From assembly GCA_016718155.1 (NCBI GenBank), contig JADKEH010000024.1, forward strand, positions 1 to 42,954: a DNA stretch of 42,954 bases. Direction: 5' to 3'. Both the position numbers and the translations under genes were made by a program. Origin of the DNA: Candidatus Rhodoferax randersensis. Lineage in GTDB: Bacteria; Pseudomonadota; Gammaproteobacteria; Burkholderiales; Burkholderiaceae_C. The notes under the pieces were generated by a model. The model searched no databases. It was not told where the DNA came from and worked only from the letters and a program-made list of their open reading frames with translations. Positions 7,527 to 15,504 of this stretch are shown here, one piece after another; within the stretch, counting starts at the first letter, position 1; each line of letters starts with the position of its first letter.

Positions 7527-9161
7527 TCAGGTGGCAGCGCGTGGCGCGTGGTGGCGCACCTGGCGCGTCGTCAGTGTGCGTGAGGGCTTGACGGGCAGCG
7601 CGCCGCGCCGGGGCAGCAGCCCGCGCAGGGCTTGCGGGCTGGCACGCGCTCCGCTGGCCAGGTAGTCGCTCAACAAGGCGGCACGCACCGGCTCGCCGGC
7701 CATGTCCACGGACTCGATCAGGTACACGGCCAGGTGGTCCACCAGCGCCTCGGGCGTGAAGCCGCTGGTTTGGCCGGTACGTGCCCACAGCCAGTCACTG
7801 AAGGCCATGAAGGCGGCAAATGCGCAGGCGCTATCCGCCTGGCCACGCAGCAGCAACGGCAAGCTGTGTTGAAAGCGCCCGGAATTAGCCAACAGTTCCC
7901 AATAGCGCGCAAAGCGTGTGCAGCGTTGCAGTGTGGTCGCGTCCATTGCCGCGGTTTGCCACACCGTGTAGGGCGCCTGCGTGGCGTAGTGCATGCCGTG
8001 GGTGAGCGTGTGGCGCGCAATCGGCGAGCCGCGCAGGCGCTTGAGCATGCCGAGCTGGATCTCGTGCGGGCCAATGTCCAGCAGCCGGTCGAAGCCGGCG
8101 GCAAAACTCGCCAGCGTCTCGCCGGGCAGGCCGAAGATCAGGTCGGCGTGCAGGTGGGCGTGGCTGTGGGTGCGCAGCCAGCGCAGGTTGGCCTCGCTGG
8201 CGGCATTGTCCTGGCGGCGCGAGATGGTTTGTTGCACCGCCACGTTGAAGCTCTGCACGCCCACTTCAAGCTGCAGCACGCCGGGTGGAAACTGCGCGAT
8301 CATGGCACGCAGCCGCTCGGGCAGGTGATCGGGGATGACCTCGAAGTGCAGGAACAGGGGCGCCGCGTTGTCCTCGTCGTCAGCGCGTGGCAGGCGGTCC
8401 AGAAAGAACTGCAGGATGCGCACCGAGGTTTCGATCTTCAGGTTGAAGGTGCGGTCGACAAACTTGAAGTGGCGCGCACCGCGCTGGTACAGACGCTCCA
8501 GCGCGGCCAGCACGCGGTCGAGCTCGAAGCCCCAGGCCGTCTTGTCGAGCGAGCTCAGGCAGAACTCGCACCTGAACGGGCAGCCGCGCGAGGCTTCTAC
8601 ATACAACAATCGCTGCGCCAGGTCGCTATCGCTGTACTCGCCGTACGGCAGTTCGATGTGGTCCAGCGCGGGCTGCTCGCCGGCGATCACCTTCATCAGT
8701 GGTGGCGGGCCGTCCAGTAGGGCGCGGCACAACTTGGCAAAACTCACGTCACCCCAGCCGGTGATCACGTGGTCGGCCAGGCGCACGATCTCCTGCTGAT
8801 CCGTCTCGTGGCTGACCTCGGGGCCACCCAGCACCACGGTCAAGTCGGGCCGCGCCGCCTTGAGCAGGCGCAGCACTTCAGTGGTTTGCGCCACGTTCCA
8901 GATGTACACGCCCAGGCCGACGACTTGCCTGGCGCCGGGGACGGCCGGTCCCAAGGTAGCCAATAGCTCAGTCACGATCTGCGCGGGCTCGCGCCGAATC
9001 GTGAACTCGCGCAACACCGTGCGCGCACGCAGCCCCCCGCCGCCATGCCGGTCCAGGTTGGCCAGCAGGTAGCGCAGCCCCAGCGAGGCGTGGATGTACT
9101 TGGCGTTGAGCGTGGCCAGCACGATGGCGGGGGCGACAGCGTCAACTGTGGGGGAAGTCAT
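7527..9161 (-). CDS. B12-binding domain radical SAM protein (DUF4080-type)
   Basis: A 544-residue radical SAM enzyme. The N-terminal 1-150 looks like a cobalamin-binding Rossmann domain (VLGGPEVSHE). A radical SAM core follows with the 4Fe-4S motif GCPFRCEFC (C-x3-C-x2-C, about residue 195) and typical later strands (FKFVDRTFNL, LHADLIFGLPGE). The C-terminal part (about 390-544) fits the DUF4080 domain found in this subgroup. The reaction is unknown. ATG 9161 is a good start and is placed divergently, 14 bases from the hsdM relic. No partner modification enzyme is visible except the downstream DUF2804 gene. Confidence 0.88.
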   Translation of the reverse strand: MTSPTVDAVAPAIVLATLNAKYIHASLGLRYLLANLDRHGGGGLRARTVLREFTIRREPAQIVTELLATLGPAVPGARQVVGLGVYIWNVAQTTEVLRLLKAARPDLTVVLGGPEVSHETDQQEIVRLADHVITGWGDVSFAKLCRALLDGPPPLMKVIAGEQPALDHIELPYGEYSDSDLAQRLLYVEASRGCPFRCEFCLSSLDKTAWGFELDRVLAALERLYQRGARHFKFVDRTFNLKIETSVRILQFFLDRLPRADDEDNAAPLFLHFEVIPDHLPERLRAMIAQFPPGVLQLEVGVQSFNVAVQQTISRRQDNAASEANLRWLRTHSHAHLHADLIFGLPGETLASFAAGFDRLLDIGPHEIQLGMLKRLRGSPIARHTLTHGMHYATQAPYTVWQTAAMDATTLQRCTRFARYWELLANSGRFQHSLPLLLRGQADSACAFAAFMAFSDWLWARTGQTSGFTPEALVDHLAVYLIESVDMAGEPVRAALLSDYLASGARASPQALRGLLPRRGALPVKPSRTLTTRQVRHHAPRAAT

Positions 9162-9175
9162 GCTGGCATTATCAA

Positions 9176-9262
9176 ATGACGAACCAAGACCAGCTTAAGA
9201 AATTGGAAACCGACCTCTGGCGCGCCGCAGACAGCCTGCGTGCCAACTCCGACCTGAAAGCC
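9176..9262 (+). pseudogene. Remnant of type I restriction-modification methylase gene (hsdM 5' end)
   Basis: Translation from ATG 9176 gives 29 residues beginning MTNQDQLKKLETDLWRAADS and continuing LRANSDLKA. This is very close to the conserved N-terminus of one HsdM subfamily, where the next residues would be like SEYSTPVLGLIFLKF. Here the match stops at about 9262 and the frame ends in unrelated sequence at about 9333-9344. No S-adenosylmethionine motif or NPPF is present, and no hsdS or hsdR is found in the window. I read it as the 5' stub left after deletion of a type I R-M system. Confidence 0.65.
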
Positions 9263-9369
9263 AGGCAAGACGGGACCATGGCGCGGCCAGCCGCTGCTTC
9301 ATGTCAGGCTTCAATTTGCGCTGGAAACTCAGCTTCAGTCCACTAATTATCTGGAGTTACAATTAAACT

Positions 9370-9681
9370 GTGCTGACCATCATCGAAACCCCCATCTTCC
9401 AGCGCATGGTGGAGGGCATCTGGAGCGAGCCCGAGCGCGAGGCGTTCATTGTCTTTATCAGCGACAACCCGCTGGCAGGTGATGTCATTCCCGGAGCAGG
9501 CAGTTTGCGCAAAGTGCGCTGGAAGCGTGAAGGCATGGGTAAGAGTGGTGGCGCACGGGTGATCTATTACACCCGGCTTGCCAATGGCGAGGTGGTGTTG
9601 GTGGCGGCTTACGCCAAAGCCAAATTTGACAACATGCCCGTTGAGATATTGAAAGCCTGGAAGGAGGCCTACGATGCCTAA
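9370..9681 (+). CDS. RelE/HigB-like toxin of a type II toxin-antitoxin system
   Basis: A 103-residue protein of the RelE/ParE superfamily, which usually cleaves mRNA at the ribosome. The sequence pattern (ETPIFQRMVEGIW, GSLRKVRWKREGMGKSGGARVIYY, VVLVAAYAKAKFDN) matches the subgroup annotated as addiction-module RelE/HigB-2 toxins, including the characteristic KVRW...GKSGGARVIYY core. The start is GTG 9370 with GGAG at 9353-9356; no earlier in-frame start gives a better N-terminus. It overlaps the next gene by 8 bases (toxin first), as in higBA- and brnTA-type loci. It lies right after the hsdM remnant, in an accessory pocket. Confidence 0.85.
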   Translation: MLTIIETPIFQRMVEGIWSEPEREAFIVFISDNPLAGDVIPGAGSLRKVRWKREGMGKSGGARVIYYTRLANGEVVLVAAYAKAKFDNMPVEILKAWKEAYDA

Positions 9682-9964
9682 AGTGAAGATGGACGACGAA
9701 ATGAAAACCTTTGCTTCTGACGTGCTGGAATCCATCGCGCAGGCCAAGCGGGGTGAATTTGCGCGGGTGCACACGCCTTCAAACATTGCGATCTACAAGG
9801 CACGCGGCCGCCCGGTGGGAAGCTTCAAAGACGATTCCAAACAAGCGGTAACCGTGCGCTACAGCCCCGAAGTGTTGGCGGCGTTTCGTGCAACCGGTGC
9901 GGGCTGGCAAACACGCATGAATGACGCGTTGAAAGACTGGCTGAGTACCCACTCGCCGGCTTGA
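9674..9964 (+). CDS. Antitoxin with BrnA-like C-terminal domain
   Basis: A 96-residue partner of the overlapping toxin gene. Residues about 58-92 (VTVRYSPEVLAAFRATGAGWQTRMNDALKDWL) fit the BrnA/DUF4415 ribbon-helix-helix type. The N-terminal part (FASDVLESIAQAKRGEFARVHTP) is more like the linker helix that precedes the Cro-type HTH in antitoxins that normally pair with this kind of RelE toxin. The protein is therefore likely a chimera: HTH replaced by ribbon-helix-helix. It should bind the toxin and repress its own promoter. ATG 9674 overlaps the toxin stop; translational coupling is expected. Confidence 0.75.
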   Translation: MPKVKMDDEMKTFASDVLESIAQAKRGEFARVHTPSNIAIYKARGRPVGSFKDDSKQAVTVRYSPEVLAAFRATGAGWQTRMNDALKDWLSTHSPA

Positions 9965-10148
9965 CACGGGGTCGGCATGCTCAAAACCTCAGCCATTCAT
10001 GCCCGACTTCATCACTGCCGATCCCCCATACGTGAACGACGGCTCGGGCCGGCCGGACAAGGTTTTCCGTGATTGGGTGGGCCTTCAGTCACTTATGCCC
10101 CGGCGGCTCAGGCGGTAGAGCCAGGACGCCCGCCGCGCAGGGGCGAAA

Positions 10149-10925
10149 ATGGGCGACATGACCCAAGACCTCTTCCGCACCGACGCCTACCTCACCGAAT
10201 GCACTGCTACGGTGAGCGCCATCACGCCGCAGGGCATCGTGCTGGACCGCACGGTGTTCTACCCGCTGGGCGGCGGGCAGGCTGGCGATACCGGCGTGCT
10301 GGTGCTGGCCGACGGGCGCGAACTGTCCATCGTCGACACCCGCAAGGGCAAGGAAGTGGATGGCAGTTTCAATGACGATATCTGCCATTTACCCGCTTCG
10401 GAGCTTCTGACGGCGCTACTGAGTCCGGAGCAAAGCCGCGACTGCAAGCTGGTCGTCGGCGACACCGTGACCGCCCGCATCGACTGGGCGCGCCGGCTGC
10501 GCTTGATGCGCTTTCACACCGCCACCCACCTGCTGTGCCACCTGGTGCCGCAGTTGGTCAACGGTTGCTCGATCACGCCCGACTATGCCCGGCTGGACTT
10601 CAACATGACCGAGCCGTTGGACAAGGATGTGCTGACGGCAGGTCTGGCCCGGCTGGTGGCGGCCGCGCACCGGGTGACGGTGGGCGCCATCACCGACGAG
10701 GAGCTGGATGCCCAGCCGGAGCTGGTCAAGAGCATGAGCGTGCAGCCACCGCGCGGCAGCGGGCGCATCCGCACCATTCGCGTGGGTGATGCCGAACTGA
10801 TTGATTACCAGCCTTGTGGCGGCACGCATGTTGCCAACACGTCCGAGATCGGTGCCGTGGTGGTGACCAAGATCGAGAAGAAGTCCGCCACCACCCGGCG
10901 CGTGGTGCTGGGGTTTGCTGCATGA
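10149..10925 (+). CDS. Alanyl-tRNA editing protein (AlaX family)
   Basis: Free-standing editing domain related to alanyl-tRNA synthetase; it hydrolyses mis-charged Ser-tRNA(Ala). At 258 residues it has the N-terminal beta domain with YPLGGGQAGD (about 38) and the catalytic Zn site: RFHTATHLL (HxxxH, about 120) and QPCGGTHV (CxxxH, about 220). Both Zn motifs are intact, so it should be active. ATG 10149 has AGGGG upstream; ATG 10158 is also possible. It precedes the DUF167 gene by 16 bases and they are probably cotranscribed. Confidence 0.93.
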   Translation: MGDMTQDLFRTDAYLTECTATVSAITPQGIVLDRTVFYPLGGGQAGDTGVLVLADGRELSIVDTRKGKEVDGSFNDDICHLPASELLTALLSPEQSRDCKLVVGDTVTARIDWARRLRLMRFHTATHLLCHLVPQLVNGCSITPDYARLDFNMTEPLDKDVLTAGLARLVAAAHRVTVGAITDEELDAQPELVKSMSVQPPRGSGRIRTIRVGDAELIDYQPCGGTHVANTSEIGAVVVTKIEKKSATTRRVVLGFAA

Positions 10926-10941
10926 GCCCGCCGACACCGCC

Positions 10942-11403
10942 ATGAGCCTGGGCGGCATTCGCAACATCACCGGCGACTCGTTCTTTTGCTGGCAGGGCGA
11001 CGTGCTGGTGGTCAACATCCTGGGCAAGCCGGCCGCCTCCAAGGACGCCATTGGCAAGCCCAAGGGCACGCAGCTCAAGGTGAGTGTGACCGCGGCACCC
11101 AAAGGCGGCAAGGCGACCGATCACATGGTGCGCTTTCTGGCGCCGCTGTTTGGTGTGGCAGTGGCCGACATCGAGGTCGTCTTCGGCCAGGAGAACGTCA
11201 ACAAGCAGCTGCGCATCAAGCCCGCGCCGGCGCCGGTTCCCCAACAGACGCTGTTGGAACGCCTGCCGGGACAGACCGCGCCGCGGGCTCTGTCCTCACG
11301 TCGTGGATGTTGGCCACCTTGCGGGACAGACCGCAGCCACGTCGTGGCAAGCTCTGTCCTCAACTGCTTGTCGGAAGTCGCGCCTGGCGGCAAGGCAAAA
11401 TAG
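10942..11403 (+). CDS. DUF167 (YggU-like) protein with a repeat-derived tail
   Basis: Residues about 1-105 match the small DUF167 family (VLVVNILGKPAASKDAIG, LKVSVTAAPKGGKATDHMVRFLAPLFGV, VFGQENVNKQLRI), whose role is unknown. The family is usually about 95-120 residues, while this frame gives 153. The extra C-terminal 45 residues are encoded by the dispersed A/B repeat at 11266-11366 and read LPGQTAPRALSSRR and GTDRSHVVASSVLNCL. So the original stop was probably lost when the repeat arrived. ATG 10942 is chosen because it begins the conserved domain; a TTG at 10915 is in frame. Confidence 0.8.
   Translation: MSLGGIRNITGDSFFCWQGDVLVVNILGKPAASKDAIGKPKGTQLKVSVTAAPKGGKATDHMVRFLAPLFGVAVADIEVVFGQENVNKQLRIKPAPAPVPQQTLLERLPGQTAPRALSSRRGCWPPCGTDRSHVVASSVLNCLSEVAPGGKAK
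11266..11366. repeat. Dispersed palindromic repeat, copy 4 (inside the DUF167 frame)
   Basis: Inverted-orientation array: A-like CCGGGACAGACCGCG (11266-11280), B-like GGGCTCTGTCCTCACG (11285-11300), A TTGCGGGACAGACCGCAG (11319-11336) and B GCAAGCTCTGTCCTCAACTG (11347-11366). The last two boxes are the reverse complement of 1683-1735, including the CGTGGCTGC spacer. The repeat is translated as the tail of the preceding gene. Confidence 0.75.
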
Positions 11404-11454
11404 GGGGTGTTGCCCGTTTTGAACTTTGCGCACTGGCCCGACTCCCACCTTCCG

Positions 11455-13632
11455 ATGACACGTTCTTCCGCACTCTCCCGATCAGCTGCCACCGTTTTGC
11501 TGGTCGTGGCCTGCATGCTGTTCAGCCGGGCCCAGGCCCAAGGTGCCGCAGGCCCAGTTGTCACGACCGAACAGGTGCGCGCCGAGTTGATGGCCCATGC
11601 ACCCGACGGGTTGGACCCCGGCAAGACGGTGTGGATCGGTCTGCAACTGGTGCACCAGCCGCATTGGCACACCTACTGGAAGAATCCGGGCGACTCCGGC
11701 TTGCCCACGGTGTTGCAGTGGACGCTGCCGACCGGCATGGTGGCAGGTGAGATCGCCTGGCCCACGCCCAAGAAGATCCCGATCGGTAACCTCGCCAACT
11801 ATGGCTATGAGGACACCGTGCTGCTGCCGGTGCCGGTCACCATCACCCCGGACTTCAAGCCGCCCCTGCTGGGTGGCAGCGTGCCGGTCAAACTCAAGGC
11901 GAGTTGGTTGATCTGCCGCAGGGAGTGCATTCCGCAAGACGGCGAGTTTGTGCTCTCGGTGCCGGTGCGGGGTTCGACGGCGCTCAATACGTCGGCGTTC
12001 GAAGCGACCTGGAAGGGCAGCCCGAAGGACCTTGCCGGTGAGAGCAAGGTTGAGCTAGAAGGTAACGCGATCAAGGTGTCGGTGGCCGGACTGCCGGCTG
12101 CGTGGCAAGGCAAGACACTGGACTTCTTCCCCGAAACCCCGGAGGTGATCGAAACCGCCGCCAAGTGGACACAAGGCTGGCAGGGCGCAGTCTGGACGGC
12201 CCAGGTGCCACTGTCCGCCCACCGTGTGCAAAGCCCGGCGGTGATGCCGCTGGTGCTGGCCTGGGGTGAGTCGGCCCAGCGTTCTGGCCTGGCCACTGCG
12301 GCCAAGGTGTCGGGTGCCTGGCCCAAGGTGGCGCCGCTCGAAGGCGTCTCGCCAGGGTTGGACGCGGCGCTAAAGGCCAATGCGGTCGTGCCCGCCATAC
12401 CCACCGCGCTGGCGGTGCCCGCCAGCGGCGCACCGAGTCTGCTGATTGCCTTGTTGGGGGCCCTGCTCGGCGGCATGATTCTGAACCTGATGCCCTGCGT
12501 GTTCCCGGTGCTGGCGATCAAGGTGATGGGTTTTACCCAGCACGCACGCGACCGCCGAGGACACCGCATCAGCGGCATCGCTTACACGGTCGGGGTGGTG
12601 TTGTCCTTTTTGGCACTGGGCGCCTTGATGCTGGGTTTGCGCAGCGCGGGCGAGCAACTGGGCTGGGGCTTTCAACTGCAGTCACCCGCCGTGGTGGCCG
12701 CGCTGGCGGTGCTGTTCACGGTCATAGGGCTGAATCTGGCGGGTCTGTTCGAGTTTGGCCATTTCCTGCCCAGTAGCCTGGCTACCTTGGAGGCGCGCAA
12801 CCCGGCGCTCAATTCCATGCTGACAGGCGTGCTGGCGGTGGCGGTGGCGTCGCCCTGCACGGCGCCGTTCATGGGCGCCTCGCTGGGCCTGGCTTTGGGC
12901 CTGCCGGCAGCGCAAGCCTTGCTGATTTTTGCCACCATTGGCCTGGGCATGGCGCTGCCCTACCTGGCGGCGAGCCTGGTGCCGGCAGTGGCGCGCAGCT
13001 TGCCGCGTCCCGGCGTCTGGATGATCACCTTCCGCCGCGCCATGGCCTTCCCGATGTTCGCCACGGTGGTCTGGCTGGTGTGGGTGCTGGGGCAGCAGAG
13101 CGGCATTGATGGCGCCGGCGCCCTGCTGGCCCTGTTGGTGGCGCTGAGCATGGTGATCTGGTCGCTGACCCTGGTGGGTCGTTCGCGCTGGCTGCTGTCG
13201 GGCTTGTCTGTGCTGGCGTTTGGATTCATCGTGGCCAACGCTGGCCCCTATGTCGTCAAGGCGGTGGCGCTGCAGTCTGCCAGTAGCGCCACCGATCGCT
13301 GGCAGCCATGGGAACCGGGCAAGGTGGAGCAGGTTCTGGCCAGTGGCCAAGCGGTGTTTGTCGACTACACCGCCGCCTGGTGCGTCACCTGCCAGTACAA
13401 CAAGAAGACCACGCTGGCCGACGCGGCCTTGCTGGCCGATCTGCAGGCGCGCAAGGTGGTCATGCTGCGCGCCGACTGGACCCGACGCGACCCGGCCATC
13501 ACCGCTGCGCTGGCGCAACTGGGCCGCAATGGTGTGCCGGTGTACGTGCTGCAAGCGCCGGGCCGTGCGCCGGTGGTGCTGTCCGAAATTCTGAGCGTGG
13601 CCGAAGTGCGCGCGGCCCTGGCCGCGCTTTGA
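11455..13632 (+). CDS. Protein-disulfide reductase DsbD family
   Basis: Inner-membrane protein that carries electrons from cytoplasmic thioredoxin to periplasmic thiol proteins. I use ATG 11455, which begins a signal peptide ending in RAQA (about residue 26); a TTG at 11407 is in frame. Domains in order: DsbD-type N-terminal periplasmic domain with a Cys pair in LICRRECIPQDGEF (C-x3-C, about 155); a membrane domain of about 8 spans (about 330-610) with LMPCVFPV and SPCTAPFMG, the two membrane cysteines; and a C-terminal thioredoxin-like domain with AAWCVTC (about 640). All redox cysteines expected are present. The long N-terminal domain places it nearer ScsB-like than classic E. coli DsbD. 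It is followed after 4 bases by a CoA-binding protein gene. Confidence 0.9.
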   Translation: MTRSSALSRSAATVLLVVACMLFSRAQAQGAAGPVVTTEQVRAELMAHAPDGLDPGKTVWIGLQLVHQPHWHTYWKNPGDSGLPTVLQWTLPTGMVAGEIAWPTPKKIPIGNLANYGYEDTVLLPVPVTITPDFKPPLLGGSVPVKLKASWLICRRECIPQDGEFVLSVPVRGSTALNTSAFEATWKGSPKDLAGESKVELEGNAIKVSVAGLPAAWQGKTLDFFPETPEVIETAAKWTQGWQGAVWTAQVPLSAHRVQSPAVMPLVLAWGESAQRSGLATAAKVSGAWPKVAPLEGVSPGLDAALKANAVVPAIPTALAVPASGAPSLLIALLGALLGGMILNLMPCVFPVLAIKVMGFTQHARDRRGHRISGIAYTVGVVLSFLALGALMLGLRSAGEQLGWGFQLQSPAVVAALAVLFTVIGLNLAGLFEFGHFLPSSLATLEARNPALNSMLTGVLAVAVASPCTAPFMGASLGLALGLPAAQALLIFATIGLGMALPYLAASLVPAVARSLPRPGVWMITFRRAMAFPMFATVVWLVWVLGQQSGIDGAGALLALLVALSMVIWSLTLVGRSRWLLSGLSVLAFGFIVANAGPYVVKAVALQSASSATDRWQPWEPGKVEQVLASGQAVFVDYTAAWCVTCQYNKKTTLADAALLADLQARKVVMLRADWTRRDPAITAALAQLGRNGVPVYVLQAPGRAPVVLSEILSVAEVRAALAAL

Positions 13633-13636
13633 ACGG

Positions 13637-14041
13637 ATGACCGAAGCGCAAGCCATAGCCGCCATTCTGGCGAACTGCCGCACCGTCGCGGTGGTCGGGC
13701 TGTCACCCAAGCCGCACCGCGACAGCTTCGATGTCGCGCGGGCCATGCAGGCACAGGGCTGGCGCATCATTCCGATCAACCCCAACGCGACACATATCCT
13801 GGGTGAGCCGGCCTACCCCAGTCTGGTGGAAGCGGCCAGGCATGAACACATTGAGCTGGTCAACGTCTTTCGCAACAGCGCCGAGGTGCTGCCCGTGGCG
13901 CAGGAGGCGGTGGCGATCGGCGCCAAGGCACTGTGGTTGCAACTGGGCATCGAAAACACCGAAGCCGCGCAGTTGGCCACCGCTGCCGGGCTGTGGGTGG
14001 TGCAAAACCGCTGCCTGAAGGTGGAGTGGGCGCGCCTCTGA
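13637..14041 (+). CDS. CoA-binding domain protein (YccU family)
   Basis: A 134-residue single-domain Rossmann protein. The N-terminal VAVVGLSPKPHRDSFDVARAM is the CoA/nucleotide-binding loop of the family, followed by GWRIIPINPN and the later GAKALWLQLGIEN and GLWVVQNRCLKVEW signatures. It resembles the CoA-binding domain of succinyl-CoA synthetase alpha but stands alone, and its role is not established. It lies 4 bases after dsbD and 24 bases before hemE, so it may be part of the same transcript. Confidence 0.9.
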   Translation: MTEAQAIAAILANCRTVAVVGLSPKPHRDSFDVARAMQAQGWRIIPINPNATHILGEPAYPSLVEAARHEHIELVNVFRNSAEVLPVAQEAVAIGAKALWLQLGIENTEAAQLATAAGLWVVQNRCLKVEWARL

Positions 14042-14065
14042 ACGGCTTGCTGCGACAATTGCGGC

Positions 14066-15151
14066 ATGTACGCACCACTTCAAAACGACACTTTTATTCG
14101 CGCCTGCCTGGGCCAAGCCACTGAACACACCCCGGTCTGGCTGATGCGTCAGGCGGGCCGTTATTTACCCGAATACCGCGCCTCGCGCGCCAAGGCCGGC
14201 AGCTTTATGGGCCTGGCAACCAATACCGACTTCGCCACCGAAGTGACCTTGCAGCCGCTGGAACGCTATCCGCTGGACGCGGCGATCCTGTTCAGCGACA
14301 TTCTGACGGTGCCCGATGCGATGGGCCTGGGTCTGAGTTTTGCGACCGGCGAGGGCCCCAAGTTTGCCCACGCGGTGCGCGACGAGGCGGCGGTGGACAA
14401 GCTGGCGGTGCCCGACATGGACAAGCTACGCTATGTGTTCAATGCGGTCACCTCAATCCGTGGCGCCCTGAACGGCCGCGTGCCCTTGATCGGCTTCTCG
14501 GGCAGTCCCTGGACCCTGGCCTGCTACATGGTCGAAGGCGGTGGCTCGGACGACTACCGCTTGGTCAAGACCATGCTGTACAGCCGGCCAGACCTGATGC
14601 ACCGGATGCTGCAAATCAACGCCGATGCGGTCGCGCTTTACCTCAACACCCAGATCGAGGCTGGCGCGCAGGCGGTGATGATTTTCGACAGCTGGGGCGG
14701 CGTGCTGGCGGACGGGGCGTTCCAGGCGTTCAGCCTGGCCTACACGGCACGGGTGCTGGCGCAACTGAAGCGCGAGCACGAGGGCGTGCGCATTCCCCGC
14801 ATCGTGTTCACCAAGGGCGGTGGCCTGTGGCTGGAAGAAATGGGTGAGCTGGACTGCGATGTGCTGGGCCTGGACTGGACCGTCAACCTGGGCCGCGCCC
14901 GATCTTTGGTGGGGCACAGGAAGGCGCTGCAAGGCAATATCGACCCCAATGTGTTGTTCGCCAACGCGCCCCAGATCGAGGCAGAAGTGGCCAAGGTGCT
15001 CGACAGTTTTGGGCGTCCCCACCAAGGAGCCGGAACCGGCTCGACGCACATTTTTAATCTCGGACATGGCATAAGTCAGTACACACCTCCGGAAAATGTG
15101 GCGGTGCTGGTTGATGCGGTGCATGCGCATTCGCGCCATATGCGCAAATAG
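14066..15151 (+). CDS. hemE: Uroporphyrinogen decarboxylase
   Basis: Haem biosynthesis enzyme: decarboxylates uroporphyrinogen III to coproporphyrinogen III in the cytosol. The 361-residue length is standard. Conserved parts are present: the N-terminal WLMRQAGRYLPEYR, where the Arg residues bind the substrate carboxylates; ILFSDILTVPDAMGLGL, containing the catalytic Asp; GFSGSPWTLACYMVEGGGS; FDSWGG; and the C-terminal GNIDPNVLF and NLGHGISQYTPPENV. ATG 14066 gives the family-typical start (MYAPLQNDTFIRA). The 3' gap before priA is unusual in holding DnaA-box matches. Confidence 0.97.
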   Translation: MYAPLQNDTFIRACLGQATEHTPVWLMRQAGRYLPEYRASRAKAGSFMGLATNTDFATEVTLQPLERYPLDAAILFSDILTVPDAMGLGLSFATGEGPKFAHAVRDEAAVDKLAVPDMDKLRYVFNAVTSIRGALNGRVPLIGFSGSPWTLACYMVEGGGSDDYRLVKTMLYSRPDLMHRMLQINADAVALYLNTQIEAGAQAVMIFDSWGGVLADGAFQAFSLAYTARVLAQLKREHEGVRIPRIVFTKGGGLWLEEMGELDCDVLGLDWTVNLGRARSLVGHRKALQGNIDPNVLFANAPQIEAEVAKVLDSFGRPHQGAGTGSTHIFNLGHGISQYTPPENVAVLVDAVHAHSRHMRK

Positions 15152-15504
15152 GGAAATTTTCAAGTCGGGCCCTAACAGAATTTGGCTGCGAAACCGGTTG
15201 GTGAATCCTGACTTATGCACAAAAATATTGTTGCGACGCAAAACGCAGCCCCTATTTGCCGGTGTCTTGCTACAAATCCGGTAGCGCTCGTAAGTCATTG
15301 ATTTGTATAGATTTCAAAGTTTGCTTTTTTTGTGGGCATTTCAGCGAAGCCCTTGATTTGCAAGGCCTTGGGGCGGCCACGGACAAGCTATCAACAAAGT
15401 TATCCACAGAATCGTTGAGTTTCCCTTCAAGTCTATAAAAATCAATGACTTAAGGGCTGTTTCGCAAGTTGACATCAATTGACCCCTCTAACTTGCATGC
15501 CACG
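15152..15504. promoter_or_regulatory. hemE-priA intergenic region with DnaA-box matches and a 20-bp inverted repeat
   Basis: A 353-base AT-richer gap. Perfect or near matches to the DnaA box (TTWTNCACA): TTATGCACA (15213-15221) and TTATCCACA (15400-15408), plus CTATCAACA (15388-15396) as a weaker one. A 20-bp inverted repeat with one mismatch, 15291-15310 against 15433-15452 (core TAAGTCATTGATTT), brackets the two right-hand boxes and an AT-rich stretch (about 15297-15331). It could be a DnaA-regulated control region, a titration site or an origin-like site. I see no gene in it. Confidence 0.5.

Noticed and set aside
9999..10118. 39-aa ORF with a DPPY motif, suggesting a methyltransferase fragment
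   Set aside because: DPPY alone in a 39-residue frame is weak, and other methylase motifs are missing. It may be another edge of the deleted R-M region but I cannot support it as a gene.
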